NCBI RefSeq assembly: GCF_965638725.1
Contig: NC_134949.1
Location: 126,912,294-126,976,293, forward strand
Length of the DNA stretch: 64,000 bases
DNA from: Aptenodytes patagonicus
Taxonomy: Eukaryota; Chordata; Aves; Sphenisciformes; Spheniscidae
Direction of reading: 5' to 3'
Below are positions 1-12,300 of this stretch, piece after piece. The notes under the pieces were generated by a model, which worked only from the letters and a program-made list of their open reading frames with translations, was not told the DNA's origin and did no database searches. Position 1 is the first letter of the stretch. The number at the start of each line of letters is the position of its first letter. The position numbers were made by a program, and so were the translations under genes.

Positions 1-2453
1 GCAAGGACAAGCTCTTCTACTCACAAGAACCCGGCTTTTGGCTTTCCTGGGACCCCTTGTGAGCACAGGTTCACCTCCAAAGAACACTTCTTAGGATCAG
101 AGCTGAAATTATATCTTTAATGTACAAGTGTTGTTAGCTGTAAAATCTAGTGCTTAGGAGAGAAAGAGAATTCCTAATGTGGTGTGTTCATAATATGAAA
201 CAAATCGCTGAACACAGGTGAAATGAAGAAAATGTCCTTGGAAGCTTTGAAGTTGTTCTTGTAATAAGCAAAAGAAATAGGAAATTCTTTTCCAGTTTCT
301 TGATTTTTTATGCAAATTCAAAAAATAGATGTTGCTTTACTCCATTGCAATTTTCTTTAATTGGATCTATGAAGTTATGTACTTTAACAGATGCTCTTAG
401 TCCTACCTAGGGAATCTGAATGTTTTGTTTATATCTTAAAAACTGAAAATATATATTGATAAAGACTTACGGTGAAGTTAATCTATGGTGACACCTTGTG
501 GGAAAACACCACCTCAGATTTACATGACTAAGTAAGATCTGGTGTGATTGAGGGATGGGGAGGAGGAGCAGCATTTTTTTGGTTTCAAACAAGGCTGCTC
601 CTTCCATACACTTTGAAGGCATAGTAACATAGAAATTTATAATAATGTTTGGGACTACTTTTAGGCAGAACTGCTTGGAGAGACACTTGAGTCCAGTTCT
701 TCTGAAAAGCAAGATAAAAAAATGCTATGAAGGTTTTGTTCCTGATTTTTCCAAAGCTTTTTCCTTGTGCCAGTATTGATACTGGTGCAAGGCAAATGTG
801 CAATTCTGCTGACTCAGAACAGTAGTTATTTCTATTCACTTTGCACAATTTTAAATCCTCAGGCGGGGAGTAAAGCACTTGAGTAGATTTTTGACTGTCT
901 CCTGAGAGCCTTGTTATTGAAATGCTCTGAAACAAAAGGAAATGTTTTGAAAAGACTGTGTGCAGCTGTTTATTGTGAGTTCAGAAGGATGTATGGGTCT
1001 GGTCCTGATCTTTTAGTGCTTTCTTTAATGGGTGATTAAAAATTAAAATGTTCATGACTCTTTGAACTTGAGAACGGCACGAAAGTTTTGAACAAATGAA
1101 AGATTGTACTATGGGGAATAGGAAGGAGTTAGTGAATTATTTAATTTTACAGTCCTGTTTTTTGTGGAGATCACAAAGGGTCTGGGGAGCACTTCAGGCC
1201 TCTTGATTCTAACACCTAGTTAGAAGAAAAACTTGGAGAAAAACTGTGCAAAACCTCCAAATGGGATCTCCCTGAGCTTCCTGGGTTCTCGGTGAGGATA
1301 CTCAGGAGGCAGCATCTCCTACCTCTATGGTACAAGGAATAAAACAAAAACCATATTGTTAAAAGCATTTAACCTGATCCACCTAAAAGTGCCTCCCTAA
1401 TGGAACTGTTTGTGTAATCAAGTGTTTGGAAAACCAGGGCCTAAATCTGTAGCATTTTGGTGTTCAGGTACTGCTGGGTTGGGGAGGGAAGCAAACAGAG
1501 ATGCTACTAACACACATATGCTTTCTAATTCACAGCAGGAATTTCTGTTGCAAATCTGTTTATGAAAATTCACTAATCCAATTGTGACAGAACACATTTA
1601 AAATACAATGACCTTATTTCTGTCTTTTAAAGCTCAGTTGTCCCTAAATTTGTCTGATACTAAGGTATCATTTCCCACGTGTCCTGCCAGGTTTATCTTG
1701 CCACCTGTGGATTAGAAAGCTGAATAGATAATATACAGGATGGAAACTATATGCAATGTAACCTATTATCCAGTACCAACTTATTCAAAAGAACCTTGCC
1801 AAAGCATCAGTCTTTATGAAAAATAGCAAGTTAGATGTACTTAAGAAATGGGATTTTGTGGTCCCACAGAACTTGTGTCAGGAAGTCGTTAATTTACGAC
1901 ACACTGCGGTGTTCAGTTTAAAATCGTGTGGTACATCACCGTACTTGAGGATGGTTCAGAAACTGCTCCAGCGCATGAAGGTAACTGTGCTATTTAAAAA
2001 AACCTCTAAAGAGTCCTTTGTGGAAATCTCTGCCAGTGAAAACCTCTGTGATTGTGTGGGTTGGCAAATGAATCACAAGCAATTGCTTGCCTTCACAAGT
2101 GGAGCCAAGCTGTGTATTCCAGGCAGAAGAATAAGGAACACACATGTAAATCTCTTTTATGGCTTTGTTTCCCACTTTATGTACACAATAAAACTTCACA
2201 CTCTGTGGTCGTCTGTGCTCTTCTGCAGGGCTGAAATGCACAGACACCTGCGTCTGCACTGTAGTTTCTCCCTTCACTTGCCCACACGGCTCGGCAGCAC
2301 TTCGTGCAGAGATCTTTGTGTCCGTGTCACACCTGGAGAGATGCTCTTGGCACAGAGAAGCAGGTTACAGATAACCTGTTTGCTGGGCCTACAGGCTGAA
2401 CAAGGCAGGTTACCAAAAAGTACCCTTTCAAGGGATGTCATATTTTGGGGTAC
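1..2453. other. Intergenic, nothing recognised
   Basis: AT-rich sequence without a splice-supported exon or recognised repeat. By human gene order the next gene beyond the left edge would be UBASH3A, so a 3' UTR could lie here, but nothing in the sequence shows it. An ORF of 255 codons at 1816-2583 runs into the solo LTR and has no family resemblance. Confidence 0.5.
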
Positions 2454-3051
2454 TGTACTGGTTTTGGCTGGGATGGAGTTAATTTTCTTCATAGTATCTT
2501 GTATGGTGCTATGTTTTGAATTTGTGACCAAAACAGTGTTGTATCAACTAAATCAGTTGATATCAGTTATCGCTGAACAGTGATTAAACAGCGCCAAGGC
2601 CTTTTCTGCTTCTCACGCTGCCCTGCCAGCGAGTAGGCTGGGGGTGTGTGAGAAGTTGGGAGGGGACACGTCTGGGACAGCTGACCCCAACTGACCAGAG
2701 GGATATCCCAGACTACATGACATCATGCTCAGTATATAAAGCTGGGGGAAGAAGAAGGAAGGGAGGGACGTTCGGAGTGATGGCGTTTGTCTTCCCAAGT
2801 CACCATTACGCGTGATGGAGCCCTGCTTTCCTGGAGATGGCTGAACACCTGCCTGCCCATGGGAAGTGGTGAATGAATTCCTTGTTTTGCTTTGCTTGTG
2901 TGCGCAGCTTTTGCTTTGCCTATTAAACTGTCTTTATCTCAACCCACGAGTTTTCTCACTTTTACACCTTCCAGTTCTCTCACCCATCCCATTGTGGGGG
3001 AGTGACCAAGCGGCTGTGTGGTGCTGGGCCACCTGCTGGGGTTAAACCACA
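2454..3051 (+). mobile_element. Solo LTR of an endogenous retrovirus, copy 1
   Basis: About 600 bp from TGTACTGG to GTTAAACCACA, alignable by eye along its length with the LTR at 6716-7276. It has TGACATCA at 2718, TATATAAA at 2733 and the poly(A) signal ATTAAA at 2922. GTAC flanks it at 2450-2453 and 3053-3056, a likely target-site duplication. No internal retroviral genes adjoin it. The right end is fuzzy by a base or two. Confidence 0.8.
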
Positions 3052-3250
3052 AGTACATATGTAGGGAAGTCATTGCATCAAGTATAAAAGCAATTCCTCG
3101 TCTCCTTAACCTGTTTTCTTCCCCTAACATTTGATTTCTGACATTATTTCTAATGTGGTAAAAGACCCCAGGCTGAACATGTTTGAAAAGTACATGGCCA
3201 GTTTAAAAAAACCTACCTTACACTGTGTAACAAATTTATTTGCCTTTGAA

Positions 3251-3269
3251 GGGGGGGGGGGGGGGGGGG
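3251..3269 (+). repeat. Poly-G run (19 G)
   Basis: Nineteen consecutive G bases, at the junction of unique sequence. Such runs are often mis-sized in assemblies. Confidence 0.9.
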
Positions 3270-3916
3270 AGACAGCCTGCTGGAACTCTTCCAGCACAAT
3301 CCTCCTAAAAAAGGGGGACGATGTTGACTCATGTTCCACTGCATGTGAAGTCTTTTTAGGAGACAAAAGGCCACAATACTGCAAGATTTTCCTCCTGCAG
3401 TCCCTCAAACTTGCAGGAAGTAAGGACTCATAAAATTTGACAGAAGGGATGTTTCCTACATCTTGCACGCATAGATCATAGTGCTCTGGAAAATGGCATG
3501 AATTTCCTTAGCATGAAGTAGATGAAGGAGGGGAAAGCTTGCTTTATGCAACAGGTCTTTGTTCCCTTATCAACTGTGAATGTAAAACGGACGTCTCTCC
3601 AAAGGTGTTTAAAACATTTGCATTTTCAGGTGGAAATAGGTGCACTTCAAGACCTTCTTGGTCTGAGAAGAACTTGAGAACCCCCGATGCCTCCTTTAGC
3701 TGCAATGAACTCTTGTGACCAGCTTCCTTGTCAACTGTGGAAAAAGTCCCGTCTCTGGGGAAGAAATAGCTCTGCAAGTCAAATGTGACAGGGTCTCCTG
3801 ATGTTTTTCTAAGACATGTGGAGCATAGATACTCTCAGCACCATTTTTCATACACAGCTTCATATGTAGGAGAGAATTACCTCGAACTCGTAATGTCTTA
3901 TATGTCATTAATATAC

Positions 3917-4053
3917 CAAGGTCAGGTTGGATGGGGCTGTGAGCAACCTGATCTACTGAAAGATGTCCCTGCCCATGGCAGGGGAGGTGGACTAGAGGAT
4001 CTTTAAAGGTCTTTTCCAACCCAAACCATCCTGTGATTCTATGATTCTATGAT
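3917..4053 (+). mobile_element. CR1 LINE 3' end
   Basis: A 5'-truncated CR1 remnant of about 137 bp: GGTTGGATGGGGCTGTGAGC, then GTCCCTGCCCATGGCAGGGG, then the terminal repeat GATTCTATGATTCTATGAT. Confidence 0.85.
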
Positions 4054-6715
4054 TTAAAGGCAAAAAGATGGGCACCTAAACCAATATTAGATGCATAAGT
4101 TAAAATGGTCTAATATTTTTAAATAATACTTGTACCAACTTTGGAGTACACTTTGGACACCAGAGTGATAACCTAAGGATGAAAAGCTGGAGGGAAAGCT
4201 TCAAAGCCTTAAGTTCAACATCATACCCTTGCATTCAGCACATCTTTTTTTTTTACTTTATTTAGGAAGAGGTCTGAAAAACAACTGCTCTGATACTACC
4301 TAAAATGGTCTTTCTTCATTACTGAAAAGTGAAGAGGCAGAAGGATGAGAGAGGCTTAGCGTGCCTTCGTGCAACAAGTTTTGGCAGGGGTTCCTCCCTC
4401 TCCAAGATAGGGATGAAGGAACTACTATTAACTAGTTTCCAAATTATTGTTAAGGTATTTCTGGAAAAGACAGTGAAATGAAATGTCTCCTCCAACAAAA
4501 GCACTGGTGGTTTCCAAAAGGAGCAAGCCAGCTTCTTGGGAGCACTTTTTAGTACATTAGAGACTTCCAGATGTTCTTAGCTGTTCTTGATTGTATTCCA
4601 GACACGATGCACTTTTTGCAGGTATACCACTGGAGGTCACTCATGTACTAAAAAACAGTACAGTACTGGCTGCTGCAGGGGAGAAAGTAATTTCATAAAT
4701 CATCCAAGAATAAACTCAGCTTGAACTGAAGATTACCTTAAAATGGAAATGAGTTGGAAAATATGCTGTGTGGATATTTCTCAAATTTACAGTAGAATAT
4801 ATTAAAACTAGCAAGTAAACTAATGATTTTTAAGTTTTTATAAAAAGACAAAAACCTCACCATTAGCAAGCCAAGTTTGCTTTGATCTAGCTACAGTAAT
4901 AATGGAGATGCAGCGCTTCTTTTTGCCAAAGAAAGCAAAAAGAGGAAAAGATAACCACCTCTAAAAATGCTCACTGAAGTTGCAATCGGTGTGACAAGAA
5001 ATTGCAAACAAAATGACATGTAAGATAGGAGGGGAAAGACTGCATGGGAATTTTCTCACTATGACATTTCTGATAGGAGAAAATTGCAAGAAGTTATAAA
5101 TAAACTCGATTTATATGACTAGTTTCCTTATCTCTACTTTCCGTTAATCCATTTTTATCACTACCTTTCAAACTTATGGGCATACATTTGCTGAAATTGG
5201 GAGTTGTTGAGAAAAGGAGCTTGTTAAAATGTTTTCCCTTTCTCCCCTAAACTAAAATTTTAGTATAGATTTCCTGCTCTGAGGTGAAGAATAAAAAAAT
5301 GCAGGTCTTGTCAATATCAGTATAACATCTCTTACCCCAACTGCGCCAAAACCAGTTATTTTACTTCAGAAGCAAACTGCTACTGACCGGCAACTCTCTA
5401 CCTCCGTCTCCAGGCCCATCAACATTCATACCAATATTCTCGTAGTATGAGAGAGTCAATTAAGTCAGACAGATACATACGTTAATAATTAATTGCTTAC
5501 ATATTATCAGGAAAAAATGTTTCTGAGCAGCTTTATTCACCTGCAGAAGAGGAGAAAAAAATCTGTCCATGGCATTTAGTGCTTGCACAATACTTTGTGC
5601 AGCTCTGCCTTCCTCTGTACTTTTAACTTACTATTTATATAATGCCATTTGATTCTGGTGGCTTCTAGGGGGCTTCTGCAGCTGCTGTCTCCTGCTGGCT
5701 GCTTCCTGACTGACAGGTTCTTGATTTAAAAGGAGCTGCATGCTCAGTCATTAGCTGCCTGCTGATTAGGGGGTGCTGGACTGGTTTCTGTCTGCTGTGT
5801 AGGGATGCTTATTCAGCTGGGAGATGGGAATACAGCAAGCAGAGCTTTTGGCGTTTTGTGTGGGTGCTGGGGAAAGGCAGAAACTCTTCTGCAAACAGCG
5901 TGGGACTGTGCAACACCAGTGTTGATGAGCTACTCCGGCACCAGTGAAGAAAGTACCCTTGGCACTTCAGTGGTGACAGCCTAGACAGGGCTTGGGCAGG
6001 GGCATGTTGTGTCCAGGTGTCTCACTGGGGCTGTGGGTGATGGGGTCCTCCCCTGTGGGAGGCGTGTAGTGGTCCGGGTGCTATGTGTCCAAGGACCTGC
6101 GGAAGGAGGTGTGCAGACTGTTCACTGTTAAGGAAGGTAAATGGGATATAAGCAGAGTGTCCACAGAGGTGAGAGCCTGAGCCTGAGGTGGAGGGATGTC
6201 TAGGGGCTGTGCTGGATGGAGCGGCGGATGGGAAATCCCCTGAGGGACGTTGCTGAAGTTCATGACTTCTGGCAGCAGGAGAAATGTTCCTCCTCCCTGC
6301 TCAGACTTGAATGCAGAGAGTTGGGTTTGAGCCCTAATAGTCATGGGAGGGGAACAGATGCTGCTAAGGGAGGCTTCAGAGCCAGCTGTGCCCAGCTTGA
6401 GCATCAGCAGCAAGTGGTAGCAGTTGGAGATCCCCTTCTGTAGGGAATAAAGGAACCTGTCTGCTGACCAAACACACTGCCATGGAAGGTTTGCTGTTTG
6501 GTAGATGCCCAGATACTGGGTGTTGTAGAGAGGTGGGCAAGGCTCATCCAGTCCCCTGACTGTTACCCCTCATTGCTCATCAGTGTGACCATCAGTGATA
6601 CTGCTGAGGGACACCTGGAGCAAAACGAGTAACTGCAGGATTCTGGGTGGCAAAGGACATGGAAACCCACAGGGTGTCCCCTTGATCCTCCATGGGAAGC
6701 GGTCAGGTAGGAAGG
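4054..6715. other. Intergenic, nothing recognised
   Basis: Unique-looking, mostly AT-rich DNA between a CR1 remnant and the second solo LTR. No coding signal or repeat family was recognised. Confidence 0.5.
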
Positions 6716-7276
6716 TGTCCTGGTTTCAGCTGGGATAGAGTTAATTTCCTTCCTAGTAGCTGGTACAGCGCTGTGTGTTGGATTTAGGATGAGAACAATG
6801 TTGATAACACACCGATGGTTTAGTTGTTGCTGAGCAGTGCTTACACTACTCAAGGACTTTCCAGCTTCCCATGCTCTACTGACTGAGAAGGCTGGAGGTG
6901 CACAAGAAGCCGGGAGGGGGCACAGCCAGGACAGCTGACCCAAACTGGCCCCAGGGATATTCCATACCATGTGACGTCACGCTCAGTACATAAACTGGGG
7001 AAAGCTGGCCGGGGGGGCCGCTGCTCGGGGACTGGCTGGGCATCGGTCGGTGGGTGGTGAGCAATTGCATTGTGCATCACTGGCATTGTGTATTATTCTT
7101 ATTACTATTAGTAGTAGTATTTTATTTTATTTCAATTATTAAACTGTTTTTATCTCAACCCATGAGTTTTCTCACTTTCACTCTTCCGATTCTCTCTCCC
7201 ATCCCACCGGGGCGGTGGGGGGAGTGAGCGAGCGGCTGTGTGGTGCTCAGTTGCCAACTGAGGTTAAACCACGACA
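6716..7276 (+). mobile_element. Solo LTR of an endogenous retrovirus, copy 2
   Basis: 561 bp from TGTCCTGGTTTCAGC to GTTAAACCACGACA, with canonical TG...CA ends. It carries a perfect TGACGTCA at 6972-6979, a TATA-like CATAAA just after it, a TTATT-rich tract and ATTAAA at 7138. Flanks are GAAGG and GAGGG, a 5-bp duplication with one change. It is the same family as the LTR at 2454. I know this LTR type as common in birds but give it no formal name. Confidence 0.85.
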
Positions 7277-7539
7277 GAGGGGACGCAATCCTGAGAGGTA
7301 ACAACTGGCCACATAGCTGTTGCCGTAGGTAGTGCTTTGGCTTTCATCACCGTGGGTCCCTCTTGGAGGAACAAGGAGATCTAACGAAGTGGGGTAAGAG
7401 TGTCTTTGCCAACAGGTTTGTAAATCTGGTGAGGAGAGACTTACACTTGATACCTTGGAGGATGGCGATAACTGCTTGCACTAAGTGAAGGAATGGAGTT
7501 CAGGGGTGGTAAGTAAATGGGGCAGGGTGATGGCAGCAA

Positions 7540-8065
7540 GATACCCCTTGGGCAAGATAAAACAAGTCAAAAGGGAACCTACCTTAAGTATATGTATACA
7601 AATGGATCCAGCCTGGGAAACAAAAAGGAGGAACTAGGAACTGCTCTGTGTGCAGATGCAGAACAGTGACATTCTTGGAAAAACTGAAACATGGTGGGAC
7701 AGCTCACACAACTGGAGCTCTCCGATGAATGAAGGGCTCATTAGCAAAGACAGAAAGGAAAAATGAGGGGGAGAGTGTTCCTCTATGTGAAGAAGCAGCT
7801 TGAATGCATGGAGCTCTTCTATACCATGGACAACATGCTGGTTCACAGCCTGTGGATCAGCGAGGGTGTTAAGTGCAGCATAGCATTGGGAATTTGTCAC
7901 AGATCCACTTCCTCGTCCTGATCAGTTGACAGTCTCCTTTTAATAGCTTAAGGAAGGTTACAAGGTAAACAAGAAACTTGGGACTGAGCTGTAACACACA
8001 ACAAAAAGGTAGTAATATACAGAATACACTGAGTAAGTACTAATATACAGAATATACTGAATTTT
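7540..8065 (+). mobile_element. Degraded CR1 LINE, endonuclease part
   Basis: Decayed plus-strand sequence resembling the CR1 ORF2 endonuclease region, for example GTGAAGAAGCAGCTTGAATG near 7789. It is frameshifted and has no usable ORF. The end near 7995-8065 has two imperfect copies of an AATATACAGAATAYACTGA unit. It probably belongs to the same insertion as 8665-8975. Confidence 0.55.
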
Positions 8066-8664
8066 GTATCAGAAATAGTGTGGCCAGCAGGAGTAGGGAA
8101 GTGATTGTCCCCCTGTACTTGGCACTGGTGAAGCCGCACCTCGAATACTGTGTTCAGTTTTGGGCCCCTCACTACAAGAAAGACATCAAGGTGCTGGAGC
8201 GTGTCCAGAGAAGGGCAACGAGGCTGGTGAGGGGTCTGGAGAACAAGTCTTATGAGGAGCAGCTGAGGGAACTGGCGTTGTTTAGCCTGGAGAAAAGGAG
8301 GCTCAGCGATAAAAGACCTCATCGTTCTCTGCAACTACCTGAAAGGAGGTTGTAGCAAGGAGGTGGGTGTCGGTCTCTTCTCCCAAGTAACAAGCGATAG
8401 GACAAGAGGAAATGGCCTCAAGTTGCACCAGGGGAGGTTTAGATTGGATATGAGGAAAAATTTCTTTACTGAAGGAGTGGTTAAACATTGGAACAGGCTG
8501 CCCAGGGGAGTGGTTGAGTCCCCATCCCTGGAGGTATTTAAAAGACGTGTAGATGTGGTGCTTAGGGACATGGTTTAGTGGTGGACTTGGCAGTGCTAGG
8601 TTAACGGCTGGACTTGATGATCTTAAAGGTCCTTTCCAACCTAAATGATTCTACGATTCTATGA
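8066..8664 (+). mobile_element. CR1 LINE, 3' 600 bp
   Basis: Starts inside the reverse-transcriptase C-terminal region (protein reading [20 protein letters not shown]) and runs to the 3' repeat GATTCTACGATTCTATGA. It aligns closely with the copies at 21480-22074 and 22490-23072. The ORF is broken after about 90 residues, with a further fragment to 8578. Confidence 0.9.
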
Positions 8665-8975
8665 AAATGGAAGCAAAAGCAGACTACAAAGGAAGAATTT
8701 AAAAACATTGCACCAGTGTGTTAGGAAAGCAAAATTCAGTTTGAGTTCAAACTGGCAAGGGGAGATTTAGGGCAACAAAAAGTGTTTCTACAGCTACATG
8801 AACAATAAAAAAATAAACAAGGAAAATGTAGGCCTGTAATTGGCGGTCTAGTGACAGGGGATACAGATAGAGCTGGGAAGTCCAATGCTGCCTTTGTCTT
8901 TGTCTTCACAAGCAAGACCCCCAGGTCTGTGCCCAGAGGCAGGGTTCAAGGAAGCGAAGAACTACCAGTAGTGGG
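8665..8975 (+). mobile_element. Degraded CR1 LINE, pre-RT part
   Basis: Resembles the CR1 ORF2 segment between endonuclease and reverse transcriptase, for example CAACAAAAAGTGTTTCTACA, then a GACAGGGGATACAG stretch and TTTGTCTTCACAAGCAAGAC. It lies in the same orientation as the decayed endonuclease part at 7540 and directly after the 3' end of the CR1 at 8066, so that younger copy probably split it. Confidence 0.6.
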
Positions 8976-9160
8976 AGAAGATTGAGTTTGCTTCTGCAAA
9001 CTTGTGAGGATACAACTTCATGAATCCAGAATAACCCTGTACTGATTTCAGCAACTGACTACCTGTTACATGGAATAAAGAAAGTTGTCGTGAGACTGCA
9101 CGCTCTGAGATCATAAAAGTTTCAGAGATACATATTCCAGACAGAACAGTGATGGAAATG

Positions 9161-9166
9161 TTTATT
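9161..9166 (-). terminator. RSPH1: RSPH1 polyadenylation signal (AATAAA)
   Basis: TTTATT on the plus strand reads AATAAA on the minus strand, about 112 nt past the RSPH1 stop. This predicts cleavage near 9140-9150 and a 3' UTR of about 130 nt. Confidence 0.6.
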
Positions 9167-9277
9167 CAAAGTATCTTAACACAGCCTTTTATGAATAAAA
9201 ATATTGCAGGTTTACCATAATAAATGGTTCACTCTGAAATTTCCTCTTTTTGGCTCTTCGTCTTTAGTTGTATCCAA

Positions 9278-9327
9278 TTACTCTGCTTCCTTTGATTCAT
9301 CCTCCTTATCCTCTAAATTAGCAGTTC
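9278..9327 (-). CDS. RSPH1: RSPH1 coding exon 9 with stop
   Basis: 50 nt ending in TAA at 9280-9278. Acceptor CCACAG. Encodes [16 protein letters not shown], an acidic end like the family C-terminus. The 3' UTR continues below 9278. Confidence 0.88.
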
Positions 9328-12300
9328 CTGTGGAGGCGAAGGAAAGACAGAACATAGAGATGCATTTTATTATAAAATACTGGAAAGTAATCCTAGTAAC
9401 CTAAAACATAATTCTAGGACTATGCTGGCTACCTCAGTCATCTTTCCCATTGCCTTTCACTGCCAATACTTGAATTTAACTGTTATACGTTGTTTGTCAT
9501 CTGCCAGACAGACTCAGTACACACATATTGACTGCCAGCTGGCCCATATGTAACTCCAGGACAGCCAAGAATGTCTCCTATTTCGACAAGTATCATAAGA
9601 AACATGGAGCAAGAAGGATGGAATTCCTGTGTGGAAAAAAATTATGGTAATGGGACAGAGAATACGAGGCTGCAAGAAACCAGATTTTGTTACATCTGTT
9701 CTTTACAGTATGCATATTTTCTTCAAATCATTTCCTCTTACTATAACTTAATCTTGCTAAACATAAAGATAAGAGGAACAATATGTTGCCTAATTAATTA
9801 TGGATGTAGACCTATGCTGAAAAATGTATAAAATCCAACTCTCTGATTCTAGAAATAAAGAGTTGGAAGGAACTTTGAGAACATCTATCTCATTCCTATG
9901 TTTTCATGCATTGGAATCTGCATTTATGCTGTCTCTGACAGATACTTGGGTCCATTTGTTCTTTTTAAAAAAAAACAACACAAAAAACCAATGGGAATAC
10001 CAGAACTGCTTCATTGTGGTAGGCCAGAAAATTTGTCAGAATCGAGTTCAGTCAAAAATGGTTATTTGAGTCCAAGAGACTTTGAGACAAACCAGGCTCA
10101 ATGAACTTTTGCCAAATCCAAAGCAGAGCTATGCAGGAAACCTGCTTAGATTTCTGCTGGATCTGATCCAAGCCCAGGGATCCTGTAAGATGTCAGTCCT
10201 ACGCACCAGATCAGCTAGCTGGCTAGTCTGCCCTGAAGCAGGAGTGCACCTTCAGAGCTGATGGGCAAAAAATGAGAGCAAATAAACAATAAAAATTCCA
10301 AGAGCTGACCTAAATGTTTAGCGTATACCTCCAGGCATTTTGACGTGGTTTAATAGTCTTTCTGATCCCTATGGATAGTGCTTTGCTTTGATTTATTGTA
10401 AAATGGACTGATTACAAATGGATAAATTTATCTTATGTTTTCATACATCGGATATGTAAGCTTGTGAATGTTAACACTTAATAAATAGAAACACCACAAC
10501 TGGGTGGAGGCCTATAGGCTAAATATGAGTAAACATAAATGCATCCTTTTGTTGTTTCTTAGTAATTTTGTATTTAAAACAGGCTTCTGAACTGCCTGGA
10601 AGAAAACCTGAGCATCTGAATTCCAAATCTCTTTGGTTTGTAAGAGAAACAAATCAACCAGAGACTGTTCAAACCGTAATGCATAACAATACCTAAAATT
10701 TGTTTCTTCAGATTTGTTTTGCCTGCTTTTTAACTTCAGTTGAGAGAATAAGAATACACAATTACATTCATGAGAGAAAAGTGGAGTGCTCAAAACCCCC
10801 TGAATTTCCCAGGGTCTGAAATCTTCTCTCTCATTTTTGTACGAAAAAAGGTTTGCAAATGCAATCACTTACAAACTCAGCCCTGCAAGTGCTGTCAGCT
10901 GTACATGTCTAGATAATGCTGCACGGAAGTGTCACTTCTAATTTGTACTGTTACAGTTTATGAACTTGACTACTCAAAACCAGTTTACATCTATAGAGGG
11001 CTGCCCCCTTATGAAAGGTAGACATTCCCATGGTCTCTTCAGCTTGATAATGAACCTCTCAGCAGCAGCATGACTTCACCTGATTGACATACATCATTTC
11101 AAACCCTGATTGCTAATTGAAGAATGAGCATGCATGCCCCATTCCTCACCTTGATCCTCCTGATCTTTGTTTTCTTCGTCCTCTCTGCTTCCCTCATCTT
11201 CCTCTCCTGCATCCCTTGCTGAGCTAAAAACTTCACTGGATACTTCATGAAGAGAAGACTCATCATCCCTACCCTCAACAGACTCATCAGTGACTGAAAT
11301 ATGCGAAATTAGAAACACAGAAGAAAATTAATTTTTACAAATTTTCACTCAGCCATTGTTTTCATGCAGTAGCTAATAACTCCTACTGAAGTCTATCAGT
11401 ACTTAAAGGGGGCTTATAAAAAAGATGGGGGCAAACTTTTTAGCAGGGCCTGTTGCGACAGGACAAGGGGGAATGGCTTTAAACTAAAGGGGGGTAGATT
11501 TAGACTAGATATGAGGAAGAAATTTTTTTACGCTGAGGGTGGTGAAGCACTGGCACAGGTTGCCCAGAGAGGTGGTGGATGCCCCACCCCTGGAAACATT
11601 CCAGGTCAGGCTGGACGGGGCTCTGAGCAACCTGACCTCATTGAAGATGTCCCTGCCCACGGCAGGGGGGGTTGGACTAGATGACCTTTAGAGGTCCCTT
11701 CCAACCCAAACTATTCTATGATTCTATGATTCTAAGCCTGCAGTCTTTACTCACATGAGAAATCCCACAAAATCTTCTGTAACTATTTATAATCAGGTTT
11801 GTATAACAGGCCATGATATAGACTAAAATGATTCACAGGCTTCCCAAGACAGTTGTATATCATTATGCTATGTGAGATGAAACAGACACATATATATATA
11901 TATATTATGCAGTTTATGAACAGGCTTGGAAGTTCCTAACATTCAATATGTGGTAAATTATAGGAAAAAAAACCCAAAAAACCTCTCACACCACTTGATA
12001 TTAAACCTGAAAAACACGGTTTCAGGAGATAGTCAAAGCATGGAGTTTCCAGCTGTCCAGCAGAACAAACCTGCAGTTGATGGCATTTTCTCCTCTTCAG
12101 TTACTGCTGCTGCTGCTCTTTCTTCCACTACTTCTGCTGCTGCTGCTGCTGCCACTAGGGAGGCTTCTCTGGGAGAAGGTGGGTTTTCCCCATGGGGAGT
12201 CCAAAGTGTTAATTTGGTAATTTCTGATGCTTTCCATTTTGGGGCAACAAGTAATGAGGGTTCCTCCTCTTCTTCTCCCTCCCCTTTACCCTAGAAGACA

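Noticed and set aside
1816..2583. 255-codon plus-strand ORF
   Set aside because: It runs into the solo LTR at 2454, has no family resemblance, no repeated or domain-like composition and no splice context.
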